A stretch of DNA of 64,000 nucleotides from Candidatus Enterococcus murrayae (lineage in GTDB: Bacteria; Bacillota; Bacilli; Lactobacillales; Enterococcaceae): assembly GCF_017315985.1 (NCBI RefSeq), contig NZ_JAFLVR010000028.1, positions 1 to 64,000 on the forward strand, given 5' to 3'. Position 1 is the first letter of the stretch; every line of letters begins with the position of its first letter. A program made the position numbers and the translations under genes. The notes below the pieces were generated by a model. It was not told the origin of the DNA, did no database searches, and saw only the letters and a list, made by a program, of their open reading frames with translations. Below are positions 48,290 through 57,156 of the stretch, piece after piece.

Positions 48290-50968
48290 TTATTTATCTT
48301 TCTGTGCGCCTCGTTGGAAAACTTTTACGATTTCAACGATTGGGATAATCGCAAAGGACGCTCCGATGACGATTCCCCATTGATACAAATCAAGATGAGC
48401 TACACGGAAAATGTCATTCAAACCAGGAACAACGATAATCACCATCATCAATACAAAGGACAGCAAGATCGCCCAGTTGAAGCTCTTATTACGGAAAGGT
48501 CCAACTTTAAACAATGATTGATGAACAGACTTCACATTGAAGGCATGGAATAGCTGCATCAAGCCTAAAGTAGCGAAGGCCATTGTCAACGCATCGGAAT
48601 GAATTTCGCCATAGCTTGTGTGGACTGGCCATTGAATGGCAGACCAGTAAACAAACAATACTGTAGCAGCCTCTAGGATCCCTTGATAAATGATACTTGA
48701 GAAGACTCCGCCAGAAAATAGGTTTGAGCTGCGGCCGCGAGGCTTGTGCTGCATCAAATCTTTTTCAGCTGGCTCCATCCCCAAAGCAATCGCTGGGAAG
48801 GTATCCGTTACTAAGTTGATCCATAGTAGGTGGATTGGCAATAATGTATCCCAGCCAAGCAATGTTGCGATGAACAAGGTCAGCACTTCACCCAGATTAG
48901 CCGCTAATAGATATTGAACTGCTTTTTGGATATTGGAGAAGACTTTACGCCCTTCCTCAACAGCAACAACGATTGTCGCAAAGTTGTCGTCGGCAAGGAC
49001 CATGTCAGATGCTCCTTTAGAAACCTCTGTTCCTGTTATCCCCATACCGATACCGATATCCGCTTGTTTCAATGCAGGCGCATCATTAACGCCATCACCG
49101 GTCATCGCAACCACTTTGCCTTCTTTTTGCCATGCTTTTACGATCCGAACCTTATGTTCAGGAGAAACACGCGCATAAACAGAATAATGTTCCACTTTTT
49201 GAGTAAATTCTTCGTCAGACATTTCATTTAATTGTGCCCCAGTTAAAACAGAGTCGTCATCACCCTTTTCGATGATGCCTAGACGGACAGCAATTGCTTC
49301 TGCAGTGTCCTTGTGGTCTCCTGTGATCATGATAGGTCGAACGCCAGCTTCCTTAGCGACACGTACCGCTTCAGCTGCCTCAGCACGTTCTGGGTCGATC
49401 ATGCCGACCAAACCAGCAAAGATCAAATCATTTTCAATGATTTCAGATTCCAGCTCCGCTGGAACTTGATCCACATACTTGTAAGCCATTCCCAGCACAC
49501 GTAATGCTTGTTGGGCCATGTCCTTATTATTCGCTAAGATATCTTGCTTTTCTTTGTCTGTCATCGGCACGACTTGACCGTTTAACAAAATTTGAGACGC
49601 ACGATCAAGTAAAACATCGGGAGCACCTTTAACAGCAACCAAGATTTTTCCATCTTTTTCTTCATGGAGCGTACTCATTAGTTTACGATCCGAGTCAAAC
49701 GGCAGTTCGCCGACACGAGGTTCTGCAGCTACTTTTTCACGTACATCAAAGTCATTGTTCAAACCAAATTGAACCAAGGCGGTTTCCGTCGGGTCACCGA
49801 TCAAGCTGCCGTCTTGAGCGATTTTCGTATCATTCGCATAGTTCATCACTTTCATCGCCATACTGTCGCTAGGCACTTCACCATTTGCAGCATATTGATG
49901 ATTATCTACGTATAATTTTTCAACAGTCATTTGATTCAAAGTCAAGGTACCTGTTTTGTCTGAGGCAATGATATCCGTTGAACCCAACGTTTCAACCGCA
50001 GGCAATTTACGAATTACAGAATTTCGTTTCGCCATTACCTGTGTACCTAAAGCCAGAATGATCGTAACGATCGCAGGCAGGCCTTCTGGGATCGCAGCAA
50101 CAGCCAATGAAATAGATGTCAACAGCATATCTACCCATGAAGTATCATTGAAGACTGTCCCTACAAAGAACATCACTACAGCGATAATAATAATAGCAAA
50201 GGTCAAGAATTTACCAAGCTGATTTAAGTTGTTCTTAAGCGGTGTTTCCGTCTCATCTGCTTGGGCCAACATGCCGGCGATTTTTCCGACCTCAGTGTTC
50301 ATTCCCGTATTGACAACAACACCTTTACCGCGGCCGTAAGTCACATTACTATTTGAATAAGCCATATTGACACGATCGCCAATACCAACTTCGCCTTCAT
50401 CAATTACGATTAGTTCTTTTTCAACTGGAACTGACTCACCAGTCAGCGCTGCTTCTTCGATTTTTAATGAAGCAACCTCAATCAAACGTAAATCCGCAGG
50501 AACCACATCGCCTGCCTCCAGCATCACGATATCCCCTGGAACAAGATCCGTTGATTTCACTGAGCTCGTATGTCCATCGCGCAACACATTCGCATTTGGC
50601 GTTGACATTTCACGCAAGGCCTCGATAGCTTGTTCCGCTTTAGATTCTTGCACCACGCCCATTACTGCGTTGATGATAACCACCGCTAAGATAATAATCG
50701 AATCAACTACTTCGTGGGACACCGCTGCAGAAATAACTGCCGCAAATAACAAGACAATGATCATTAAATCCTTGAACTGTTCCAAGAAACGAGCGAGCAT
50801 ACTTTTCTTTTCGCCCTCTTCTAGTTCATTTAATCCATATTCGTTTAAGCGTTTTTCTGCTTCAGCAGCTGTCAGTCCATCTTCTGTCGTTTGAACTTCC
50901 GCTAAAACTTGTTCCTTTTCTTCCGAATAGAACGGCTTTATCAGTTGCTGTTTTTTCTCCTCGGTCAT
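48290..50968 (-). CDS. P-type Ca2+/Mn2+-type cation ATPase (YoaB/PacL-like)
   Basis: The 892-residue P2A-type ATPase has an actuator domain with TGES, the phosphorylation motif [15 protein letters not shown], the M4 PEGLP and the M6 [12 protein letters not shown] segments of SERCA-like pumps. The start is ATG 50968, with TAAGGAGG; the open frame extends to 51172 through the riboswitch but has no ribosome binding site. A yybP-ykoY manganese riboswitch directly upstream (51041-51130) makes Mn2+ export the most likely physiological task, as in YoaB of Lactococcus. Ca2+ transport is also possible. Confidence 0.9.
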   Translation of the reverse strand: MTEEKKQQLIKPFYSEEKEQVLAEVQTTEDGLTAAEAEKRLNEYGLNELEEGEKKSMLARFLEQFKDLMIIVLLFAAVISAAVSHEVVDSIIILAVVIINAVMGVVQESKAEQAIEALREMSTPNANVLRDGHTSSVKSTDLVPGDIVMLEAGDVVPADLRLIEVASLKIEEAALTGESVPVEKELIVIDEGEVGIGDRVNMAYSNSNVTYGRGKGVVVNTGMNTEVGKIAGMLAQADETETPLKNNLNQLGKFLTFAIIIIAVVMFFVGTVFNDTSWVDMLLTSISLAVAAIPEGLPAIVTIILALGTQVMAKRNSVIRKLPAVETLGSTDIIASDKTGTLTLNQMTVEKLYVDNHQYAANGEVPSDSMAMKVMNYANDTKIAQDGSLIGDPTETALVQFGLNNDFDVREKVAAEPRVGELPFDSDRKLMSTLHEEKDGKILVAVKGAPDVLLDRASQILLNGQVVPMTDKEKQDILANNKDMAQQALRVLGMAYKYVDQVPAELESEIIENDLIFAGLVGMIDPERAEAAEAVRVAKEAGVRPIMITGDHKDTAEAIAVRLGIIEKGDDDSVLTGAQLNEMSDEEFTQKVEHYSVYARVSPEHKVRIVKAWQKEGKVVAMTGDGVNDAPALKQADIGIGMGITGTEVSKGASDMVLADDNFATIVVAVEEGRKVFSNIQKAVQYLLAANLGEVLTLFIATLLGWDTLLPIHLLWINLVTDTFPAIALGMEPAEKDLMQHKPRGRSSNLFSGGVFSSIIYQGILEAATVLFVYWSAIQWPVHTSYGEIHSDALTMAFATLGLMQLFHAFNVKSVHQSLFKVGPFRNKSFNWAILLSFVLMMVIIVVPGLNDIFRVAHLDLYQWGIVIGASFAIIPIVEIVKVFQRGAQKDK

Positions 50969-51004
50969 TATATTCCTCCTTAAAATAGTGTTCCTTTCGG
51001 GAGT

Positions 51005-51048
51005 AAAAAAAATAGACTTGTGTATGCGAAAAGCACATACATAAGTCT
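51005..51048 (-). terminator. Riboswitch-controlled terminator
   Basis: AGACTTGTGTATGC at 51014-51027 pairs with 51033-51048 and runs into eight T on the minus strand. The distal strand overlaps the P1 end of the aptamer (51041-51045), so the hairpin and P1 are mutually exclusive. The ATPase ATG lies about 40 bases beyond. Confidence 0.85.
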
Positions 51049-51130
51049 CACTATTTAAGACAACACCAGAAAAATATCTTTTCTTGTTGGTGGCGTTGCC
51101 ACAGCTTGCGCTGCTAGTTACTCCCTCATG
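51041..51130 (-). ncRNA. yybP-ykoY manganese riboswitch
   Basis: The minus-strand leader reads ATGAGGGAGTAACTAGC, then a stem-loop region with GTGGCAACGCCAC, and closes with AGTGAGACTTAT. ATGAG at the 5' end pairs with CTTAT at the 3' end (P1), and the conserved GGAGTA and AGTGAGAC edges fit the yybP-ykoY consensus. Mn2+ binding should stabilise P1, block the terminator at 51005-51048 and allow the ATPase to be made. This is a match by eye; a covariance model would confirm it. Confidence 0.82.
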
Positions 51131-51209
51131 AATACAAAACGAATTATAGCATGAGAAAAGGCGGGAAGACAATCACTACTTTTAAAATAATCGATTGTAA
51201 GAGCTTCCA

Positions 51210-51956
51210 CTAGAGACTTTTTGTCCAAAAATCTTCAGCTGTTCCTTGTTCCATGCCCATTATAAACTTTTCCCGAATATCTGGGTAGTTTTTAGCAAGC
51301 TCCGTCACCAAACTCTTAATTTCTTCTCGTTTTGTTTTCTTATCCACAGGGCAGGGATTAAAAATGACGGGTAATTCTTCGCGTTTCACAAGTCGAATGA
51401 TCTGTTTTTCTTCCACATAGATCAGCGGACGGATCAATGTCACGTTTGTCTTCGATAAATAGCTTTTCGGTTCAAAGCTGTTCATGCGTCCGTGAAACAA
51501 AAAGTTCATAAAATAAGTCTCTAGTGCATCATCCACGTGATGACCCAAGGCAACCTTTTGACAGCCTAGCTCACTCGCACGATTGTAGAGAATTCCCCTG
51601 CGTAATTTTGCACACAAAGAACAGGGAGACTTTTCTTCCCGAATATCAAAAACAACCTTTGCAATATTCGTTGGAACAACCTCTAATTGATACCCTAAGC
51701 TTTCCACAAAGTCCTTCATAGGTGTGATATCGCAGCCCTCAAATCCCATATCAAGGGAAATCGGCACGATCTCAAAATCAAACCCTAACCGTTTTTGCCG
51801 CCGAATGCGATCCAATAGGTAAAGCAATGTCGTACTGTCTTTCCCGCCGCTCATGCCGATCGCCACTTTATCACCAGCTTCGATCATTCGGTGATTCAAA
51901 ATGGCCCGACGCAGCGGATTGTAATAATTTTGATTGTCTTTCTTTTTAAATCCCAT
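51210..51956 (-). CDS. TtcA-like tRNA 2-thiocytidine synthetase
   Basis: The 248-residue PP-loop ATPase has SGGKDS at residues 36-41 and three cysteines C112, C115 and C202 in the arrangement that binds a 4Fe-4S cluster in TtcA. TtcA thiolates cytidine 32 of tRNA. Gram-positive paralogues of this group may act on other substrates, so the tRNA role is an inference. It is 24 bases after the LTA-synthase-family gene and 236 bases upstream of the ATPase. Confidence 0.8.
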   Translation of the reverse strand: MGFKKKDNQNYYNPLRRAILNHRMIEAGDKVAIGMSGGKDSTTLLYLLDRIRRQKRLGFDFEIVPISLDMGFEGCDITPMKDFVESLGYQLEVVPTNIAKVVFDIREEKSPCSLCAKLRRGILYNRASELGCQKVALGHHVDDALETYFMNFLFHGRMNSFEPKSYLSKTNVTLIRPLIYVEEKQIIRLVKREELPVIFNPCPVDKKTKREEIKSLVTELAKNYPDIREKFIMGMEQGTAEDFWTKSL

Positions 51957-51979
51957 AGCAGCTCCTTTAGTTCATCTGT

Positions 51980-53785
51980 CTATTCAAAAAAATTTTCTTG
52001 CAGGCTATACTGCTTGCCCGCCGTAATATCATATTGGATGATCTGATAATCCTGATAGATTTTCTCTTGCTTCTTATTTAACCGAGCTTCTTTAAACCAT
52101 TGCCCGCTTTGATAATACATGCTTTTTTCAAATGCCGGTAATTCTTTTTGCAATGTGGTTAATAACTTTTGAAAGCCAGTCATTTGAAGTCTCCCCTGTT
52201 GAAAGAGATCAGCGGCAAAATAAAATGGGCTCGTCGTCACCTGCTGATTATTCAATCGGTGGCGATTATCATACATCAAAAATTCCGTCTCATGCAATGG
52301 ATAGCCTTGATTTTCTTCTTGGATCGCATCCGAATAAATCCCTGGCAAATGATCTCCCCAAAAGACAACCAACGTTCGCTCTGGCAACTCATCCAGCTTT
52401 TCTAAAAACCCCTTCAAAGCTTCGCTGCTGTAGGCAATATCCTGCAAATAACTTCTTAACGCTAAGCTATTATCCCCTTGAACGACGTAGGGCAAATCAT
52501 CATATTTATTTTCATACGGCATATGGGTCTGCATTGTTACAAGGTGCAAAAACTGCGGCTTCTTATTTTTTTCTAGTTGATCAAAAATTTCCTGATACGC
52601 AGCTTTATCAGAAATATAGGGATTGCTTTCGATCTTATCCGTATGCTTCATCGTACTTTCATCTAAAAATTGATCAAAGCCGAATGTTTGATAGACATCT
52701 TTTCTTTTATACATCGATGTATTATAGGGATGGATCGCTGTCGTTTCATATCCCCGCGCCTTCAAAGTTCCTACTAATGAAGGAAATGATTCAAATTCTG
52801 GCACCAGCATCGTATAAGGCGTCGTCATTTGCGCGTTAAAAAGTTCCATTGAAAAGCCCGTCAGCGCTTCGAACTCGATATTCGCCGTTCCTCCGCCATA
52901 GTTTTGCGATAGCATTTGACCGCTATACGTCTTATCTGCCACAGCGCGATATTCCTGCAGCGGATCACCGCCATAAATTTCTAAGCCCTTTAATCGACTC
53001 GGATCAGAAAAGCTTTCACTCATCACATAAACGATGTTTGGTTTTTCAGCAGCTTCTCTTCGGGTTTCCGTTTGATACTCTTTCGTTACTTTTTTAACAG
53101 CCGCCGCCGAATAATTTTCTGGTTTTTCCATCGCCTCCACCGGCAGATTATATAAAAAGCCGCCCATAAAGCCGGTATTGTAATAATTCATTTTTTGACT
53201 ATAGGGAATCCATAGCGCTGTTTTATCGTATGCCTTCCGTAATAAATTTCCTTGCTGATTAAAGCTGCCGATATATATCAGGATGCCGCTTGTCAAAACG
53301 AAGAGGATCAGGCGTGTCCTTTGCCGTTTTTTTTCCAGCTTCAGACTTTTTTTTACGCTAAAAATAAGCAAAAAAATGCCGCTTGCTAAAAGCAATAAAA
53401 ATAAAATGAATAAACGAGTACCAACCATGTCCCGAATCATTCCGAATTCCGTAATCATTTTCAAATCATCAGGATAAATTGGCTCCATTCGATAGTTCAT
53501 CTTTAAATAATTAGCGATCCCAACACCAATCACTGCTAAAGCATAAAATATACTGCCGGTTTTTAATGATCCTAAGAGGCTGCTGACCCACCCATAAAAG
53601 ATAAACAGCACGAAACAACCTAGAAAGAATTTTTCTGTATGCCAAGAAAAAGCAAATTTGAAGGCCAAATCAAAAGAAAACTCATTTTGCGTTAATTGAA
53701 AAAAAAGATTTGAAACAATAATTAAACCTAGCACGCCGATAATTTTTAGAAATTGGCGCCAAGGAAGCTTGCGAACTTTTTGCAT
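51980..53785 (-). CDS. LTA-synthase-family sulfatase-domain membrane protein
   Basis: The 601-residue protein has an N-terminal block of about five membrane helices (residues about 12-170), a linker, and an extracellular sulfatase-fold domain beginning PNIVYVMSES, with NYGGGTANIEFEALTGF holding the catalytic threonine of LtaS enzymes, and WGDHLPG later as a metal motif. It transfers or hydrolyses phosphoglycerol-type groups outside the cell. Paralogues exist in enterococci, so a main LTA synthase role is not certain. I start at ATG 53785 (GGGAGAAAGAT); the open frame to 53959 lacks any start signal. Confidence 0.85.
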   Translation of the reverse strand: MQKVRKLPWRQFLKIIGVLGLIIVSNLFFQLTQNEFSFDLAFKFAFSWHTEKFFLGCFVLFIFYGWVSSLLGSLKTGSIFYALAVIGVGIANYLKMNYRMEPIYPDDLKMITEFGMIRDMVGTRLFILFLLLLASGIFLLIFSVKKSLKLEKKRQRTRLILFVLTSGILIYIGSFNQQGNLLRKAYDKTALWIPYSQKMNYYNTGFMGGFLYNLPVEAMEKPENYSAAAVKKVTKEYQTETRREAAEKPNIVYVMSESFSDPSRLKGLEIYGGDPLQEYRAVADKTYSGQMLSQNYGGGTANIEFEALTGFSMELFNAQMTTPYTMLVPEFESFPSLVGTLKARGYETTAIHPYNTSMYKRKDVYQTFGFDQFLDESTMKHTDKIESNPYISDKAAYQEIFDQLEKNKKPQFLHLVTMQTHMPYENKYDDLPYVVQGDNSLALRSYLQDIAYSSEALKGFLEKLDELPERTLVVFWGDHLPGIYSDAIQEENQGYPLHETEFLMYDNRHRLNNQQVTTSPFYFAADLFQQGRLQMTGFQKLLTTLQKELPAFEKSMYYQSGQWFKEARLNKKQEKIYQDYQIIQYDITAGKQYSLQENFFE

Positions 53786-53984
53786 ATCTTTCTCCCATTC
53801 ATAAACTCCCAGCTCATATCGATAAACACGATTGTCAAATGCGCACTCGGAGTTTGGTGCTCGTATCCAACTAGAGTTTTTACAGCAATAATGGCTATGA
53901 AAACTTTGGCCGGATACCTTAAATAGTTTAGCGAGAAAACCATGGAATGTAAAGAACATCGAGGCCTATACCCTTCGCTTCATA

Positions 53985-54020
53985 TTAAAAAAGCCTAACG
54001 AAGACGAATCTTCATTAGGC
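53985..54020 (-). terminator. Intrinsic terminator of nadE
   Basis: A 12-bp stem with a tetraloop joins 53993-54004 to 54009-54020 and runs into six T on the minus strand. The region 53786-53984 upstream of the LTA-family gene holds no gene. Confidence 0.9.
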
Positions 54021-54031
54021 CTGTTTATTGA

Positions 54032-54856
54032 TTATTTCCAAAAGTCATCAAAAATCGTAATCGGCAAATGACGTTTATGCTGTGTCTTGTTCCACCAATT
54101 TTCGATCGTCGTCTGTGCCTTTGCTTCAATCTTCTTACCCTCTAAGTAATCGTCGATATCATCATAAGTCACTCCTAATGCTGCTTCATCCGCAATCAAT
54201 GGTTTGCCATCTTCTAAATCAGCAGTCGGAACTTTCAAATAAAGTGCCTCATCCGCTCCTAGTTCTTTCAGCAACATTTTTCCTTGTCGCTTGTTTAAAC
54301 GGAACAAAGGCAGAATGTCAGCACCGCCATCACCAAATTTCGTAAAGAAGCCGGTGATATTTTCTGCTGCATGATCTGTTCCAATAACGGCACCTTGGTT
54401 ATCCCCAGCAATACCGTATTGAGTAATCATTCGTTGACGTGCCTTGATATTCCCTTTGTTGAAGTCGCTAATGGCTACACCAGCTTCTTCTAAAGCCGCA
54501 ACTTCTGCATCAACAGCGCCTTTGATATTGACACTTAGACTCCTGTCGGGTTGGATAAAACCTAACGCTTTTTTGGCATCCGCCTCATCGGCCTGCGCGC
54601 CATAAGGTAAACGTACAGCAATAAATTGATAGCTTTCATCCTCTGTTTCTTGACGCATTTCTTCCATTGTAAGTTGAGCTAGTCGACCAGCTAATGAGGA
54701 ATCTTGTCCACCGCTGATTCCTAAGACAAATGTTTTTAAGAAAGGATGCTTTTTAAGATACGCCTTTAAGAACTCGATACTCTTTCGAATTTCCTCTTGC
54801 GGGTCAATCGCTGGTTTCGTTCCTAGCTCTTTGATTATTTCCTCTTGCATCGTCAT
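54032..54856 (-). CDS. nadE: NH3-dependent NAD synthetase
   Basis: This 274-residue PP-loop enzyme has SGGQDS at residues 48-53 and the GNIKARQRM segment of NadE. It turns nicotinate adenine dinucleotide to NAD with ammonia. It is the short form with no amidotransferase domain. It lies 15 bases after pncB and is co-transcribed, so the two give nicotinate salvage. AAGGAG site before ATG. Confidence 0.95.
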   Translation of the reverse strand: MTMQEEIIKELGTKPAIDPQEEIRKSIEFLKAYLKKHPFLKTFVLGISGGQDSSLAGRLAQLTMEEMRQETEDESYQFIAVRLPYGAQADEADAKKALGFIQPDRSLSVNIKGAVDAEVAALEEAGVAISDFNKGNIKARQRMITQYGIAGDNQGAVIGTDHAAENITGFFTKFGDGGADILPLFRLNKRQGKMLLKELGADEALYLKVPTADLEDGKPLIADEAALGVTYDDIDDYLEGKKIEAKAQTTIENWWNKTQHKRHLPITIFDDFWK

Positions 54857-54871
54857 GACAAATCCACTCCT

Positions 54872-56344
54872 TTAATCTTCTTGTTCCGTTTTTACCACAG
54901 ATTGACGTACTTGGTCCATAATTTTGTTTTTATGGTTCCAACAATCTGTAGACAGATCAACTGGGTATTTTTGTGGATTTAAGTCACGTTTGTATTCTTC
55001 CCATAACGAATCAAGGCTGTCTTTTGCAGTCTGTTTGACTGTTTCTAAATCTGGCAGCTCATAAATACGGTTGCCATCAACAAAAATATCCTTAAGTACA
55101 GGTCGAGCCTCAAAGTTTTTCACCGTTTTGTTTATATAGGGATAAACGGGATGGAACATATAAATCTCTTTTTCTTTCCGTGGATCTTCATCCCACAGTG
55201 TCACATAGTCGCCTTCTGATTTGCCGTCAGACTTGCGAGTAATCCGCCAAACCTGTTTTTTTCCAGGAGTTGTGACTTTTTCGGCATTACTGGAAAGCTT
55301 GATGGTATCTACCATCTCACCTTGTTCGTTTTCGATCGAAACTAGCTTAAAGACTGCCCCCAGTGCGGGTTGATCATAAGCTGTGATTAATTTCGTACCA
55401 ACACCCCAAACATCGATCTTGGCATGCTGCATCTTCAAGTTTAAGATCGTACTTTCATCTAGATCATTTGAAGCGTAGATTTTGGCATCTGGAAAGCCTG
55501 CTTCATCTAATTGCTGACGCACTCTTTTTGAGATATAAGCCATATCACCGCTATCGATCCGTACGCCTAAGAAATTGATCTTGTCACCCATTTCCCGAGC
55601 GACTCTAATTGCACTTGGCACACCTGATTTGATCGTATCGTAAGTATCGACTAAAAAGACACAATCACGATGTGTTTCAGCATAAGCCTTAAAGCCATCG
55701 TAATCATTCCCGTAAGATTGAATCAATGAATGAGCATGGGTTCCACTATCCGGAATACCGAAAATTTTGCCTGCTCGTACATTACTTGTAGCGTCAGCTC
55801 CACCAATATATGCTGCCCTTGTTCCCCAGAGAGCTGCATCCAATTCTTGTGCTCGCCGTGTTCCGAACTCTAGCAACGGATCGTCACCAATCACTGATTT
55901 GATTCGAGCGGCTTTTGTCGCAATCAGCGTTTGAAAATTCACAATGTTCAAAAGCGCCGTTTCAACTAGCTGACATTGCAGCAATGGTCCTTCCACTTGA
56001 ATAATTGGTTCATTGCTGAAGACCAGCTCGCCTTCTTCCGCTGAACGAACCGTGCAGGCAAACTTGAAATCACGTAAGTAGGCAATAAAATCTGCCGGAT
56101 AGTCTTCTACCTCAGATAGATAGGCTAGATCGCTTTCACTAAATGTTAATTTTTCTAAATACTTAACTAAACGTTCTAAACCAGCAAAGATGACATAGCC
56201 ATTATCGAATGGCATACTACGGAAATAACACTCAAATACGGCATGAAGATCCGCCCGACCTGTCTCCCAATAAGTTTTCATCATATTGATTTGATAAAGG
56301 TCCGTATGAAGTGTCAAACTGTCATCTTCGTACAACTTTTTCAT
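54872..56344 (-). CDS. pncB: Nicotinate phosphoribosyltransferase
   Basis: The 490-residue NAPRTase has DLYQINMM at the start, FGTRRAQE, GGADATSNV, and GVRIDSGDM and GVGTKL segments. It turns nicotinate and PRPP to nicotinate mononucleotide. Start ATG 56344 has GAGGAG eight bases upstream; the longer frame to 56392 has no site. It is the first gene of the pair with nadE. Confidence 0.93.
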   Translation of the reverse strand: MKKLYEDDSLTLHTDLYQINMMKTYWETGRADLHAVFECYFRSMPFDNGYVIFAGLERLVKYLEKLTFSESDLAYLSEVEDYPADFIAYLRDFKFACTVRSAEEGELVFSNEPIIQVEGPLLQCQLVETALLNIVNFQTLIATKAARIKSVIGDDPLLEFGTRRAQELDAALWGTRAAYIGGADATSNVRAGKIFGIPDSGTHAHSLIQSYGNDYDGFKAYAETHRDCVFLVDTYDTIKSGVPSAIRVAREMGDKINFLGVRIDSGDMAYISKRVRQQLDEAGFPDAKIYASNDLDESTILNLKMQHAKIDVWGVGTKLITAYDQPALGAVFKLVSIENEQGEMVDTIKLSSNAEKVTTPGKKQVWRITRKSDGKSEGDYVTLWDEDPRKEKEIYMFHPVYPYINKTVKNFEARPVLKDIFVDGNRIYELPDLETVKQTAKDSLDSLWEEYKRDLNPQKYPVDLSTDCWNHKNKIMDQVRQSVVKTEQED

Positions 56345-56605
56345 AGTCATGCTCCTCATTTGTTTTTTAGTAATTTTAACTATTTCACTCATTATATCAC
56401 AAGAGCTCTAAGGGAGTAGCTTTTGCTCCCTGCAGAATCTTGAAATTTTTCCTCTGGAGATCTGCTCACATGCGCCTCCAATTCATTTTCTTGGACGACT
56501 GAATAAGAAAGACTTAACGGACTTGCTCAAAAAGCTAGTTCATTAAGTCAGACATCGATAATGCTGCTATCTTCAGTGTAAAAACTATCTGCTCTTTTTA
56601 AACAT
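56345..56605. other. Intergenic region upstream of pncB
   Basis: It contains a hairpin at 56413-56432 (GGGAG/CTCCC) without a T run, and no gene. It should contain the pncB promoter. A near-palindromic NAD-pathway operator (NiaR-type) was looked for but not found with confidence. Confidence 0.4.
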
Positions 56606-56633
56606 TAAAAAAGGAAAGACCTGACGTCTTTCC
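56606..56633 (-). terminator. Intrinsic terminator of the DUF1827 gene
   Basis: A perfect 8-bp stem pairs 56613-56620 with 56626-56633 and runs into seven T on the minus strand. Confidence 0.88.
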
Positions 56634-56641
56634 TAACAGCA

Positions 56642-57001
56642 CTATTCCTTTGGCACTTTGTATTCTATCGCGATAATATCCTTGTAGTCTTCTTTGGGGC
56701 GCAACCCTGCGTCCATGATTTGTTTTTTGTAGCCGACATTCACAATCACATCTTCACGATCCACCTTCAATAAACGATGGATAATCGTATCCACCTCTTG
56801 ATGGCTGATTTTACGTTTACGATTTAGCAATAATAAATCGATCGTATCAAAACGATCCGCATAGATAATCTTTGTACGGTCATAGGCATATAATTTAAGT
56901 AGTTTCACAGCCTGACGCTTATCAAAAAAGTATTTCGTTAGATTAGGATATAATGTTTCTAAGTTAACATTGCTATTTAATGGGGTTTCAATTAATTTCA
57001 T
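56642..57001 (-). CDS. DUF1827 family protein
   Basis: The 119-residue protein is soluble, with alternating beta and helix segments (LKLYAYDRTKIIYADRFDTIDLLLLNRKRKIS, then VDTIIHRLLK) that fit DUF1827, a family known mainly from Lactobacillales. No function is established. AGGAGC site before the ATG. It is monocistronic. Confidence 0.7.
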   Translation of the reverse strand: MKLIETPLNSNVNLETLYPNLTKYFFDKRQAVKLLKLYAYDRTKIIYADRFDTIDLLLLNRKRKISHQEVDTIIHRLLKVDREDVIVNVGYKKQIMDAGLRPKEDYKDIIAIEYKVPKE

Positions 57002-57124
57002 TCAACGAGCTCCTATTCTATGTATTTTAGTCGAAATGACTTATTTATTTTCTTTTCATTGATTATTTTAACACATGGAATAAATGTTTTTTTAAGGAAT
57101 AAAAAAAATTTATAAAAAAGAAAA

Positions 57125-57151
57125 AAATCCTGAGACAGCTGCCTCAGGATC
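57125..57151 (-). terminator. Intrinsic terminator of the flavoenzyme gene
   Basis: ATCCTGAG and CTCAGGAT pair across 57127-57150, and the minus strand runs into seven T. Confidence 0.9.
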
Positions 57152-57156
57152 ACTTT

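Noticed and set aside
50367-50894. 175-residue plus-strand frame and other long frames opposite real genes
   Set aside because: They mirror the codon bias of the genes on the other strand and have no start signals or family matches.
50969-51172. N-terminal extension of the P-type ATPase open frame
   Set aside because: It runs through the riboswitch and terminator, has no ribosome binding site, and the ATG at 50968 has TAAGGAGG.
53786-53959. N-terminal extension of the LTA-synthase-family open frame
   Set aside because: No start signal; the ATG at 53785 has GGGAGAAAGAT and the family begins with the first membrane helices soon after it.
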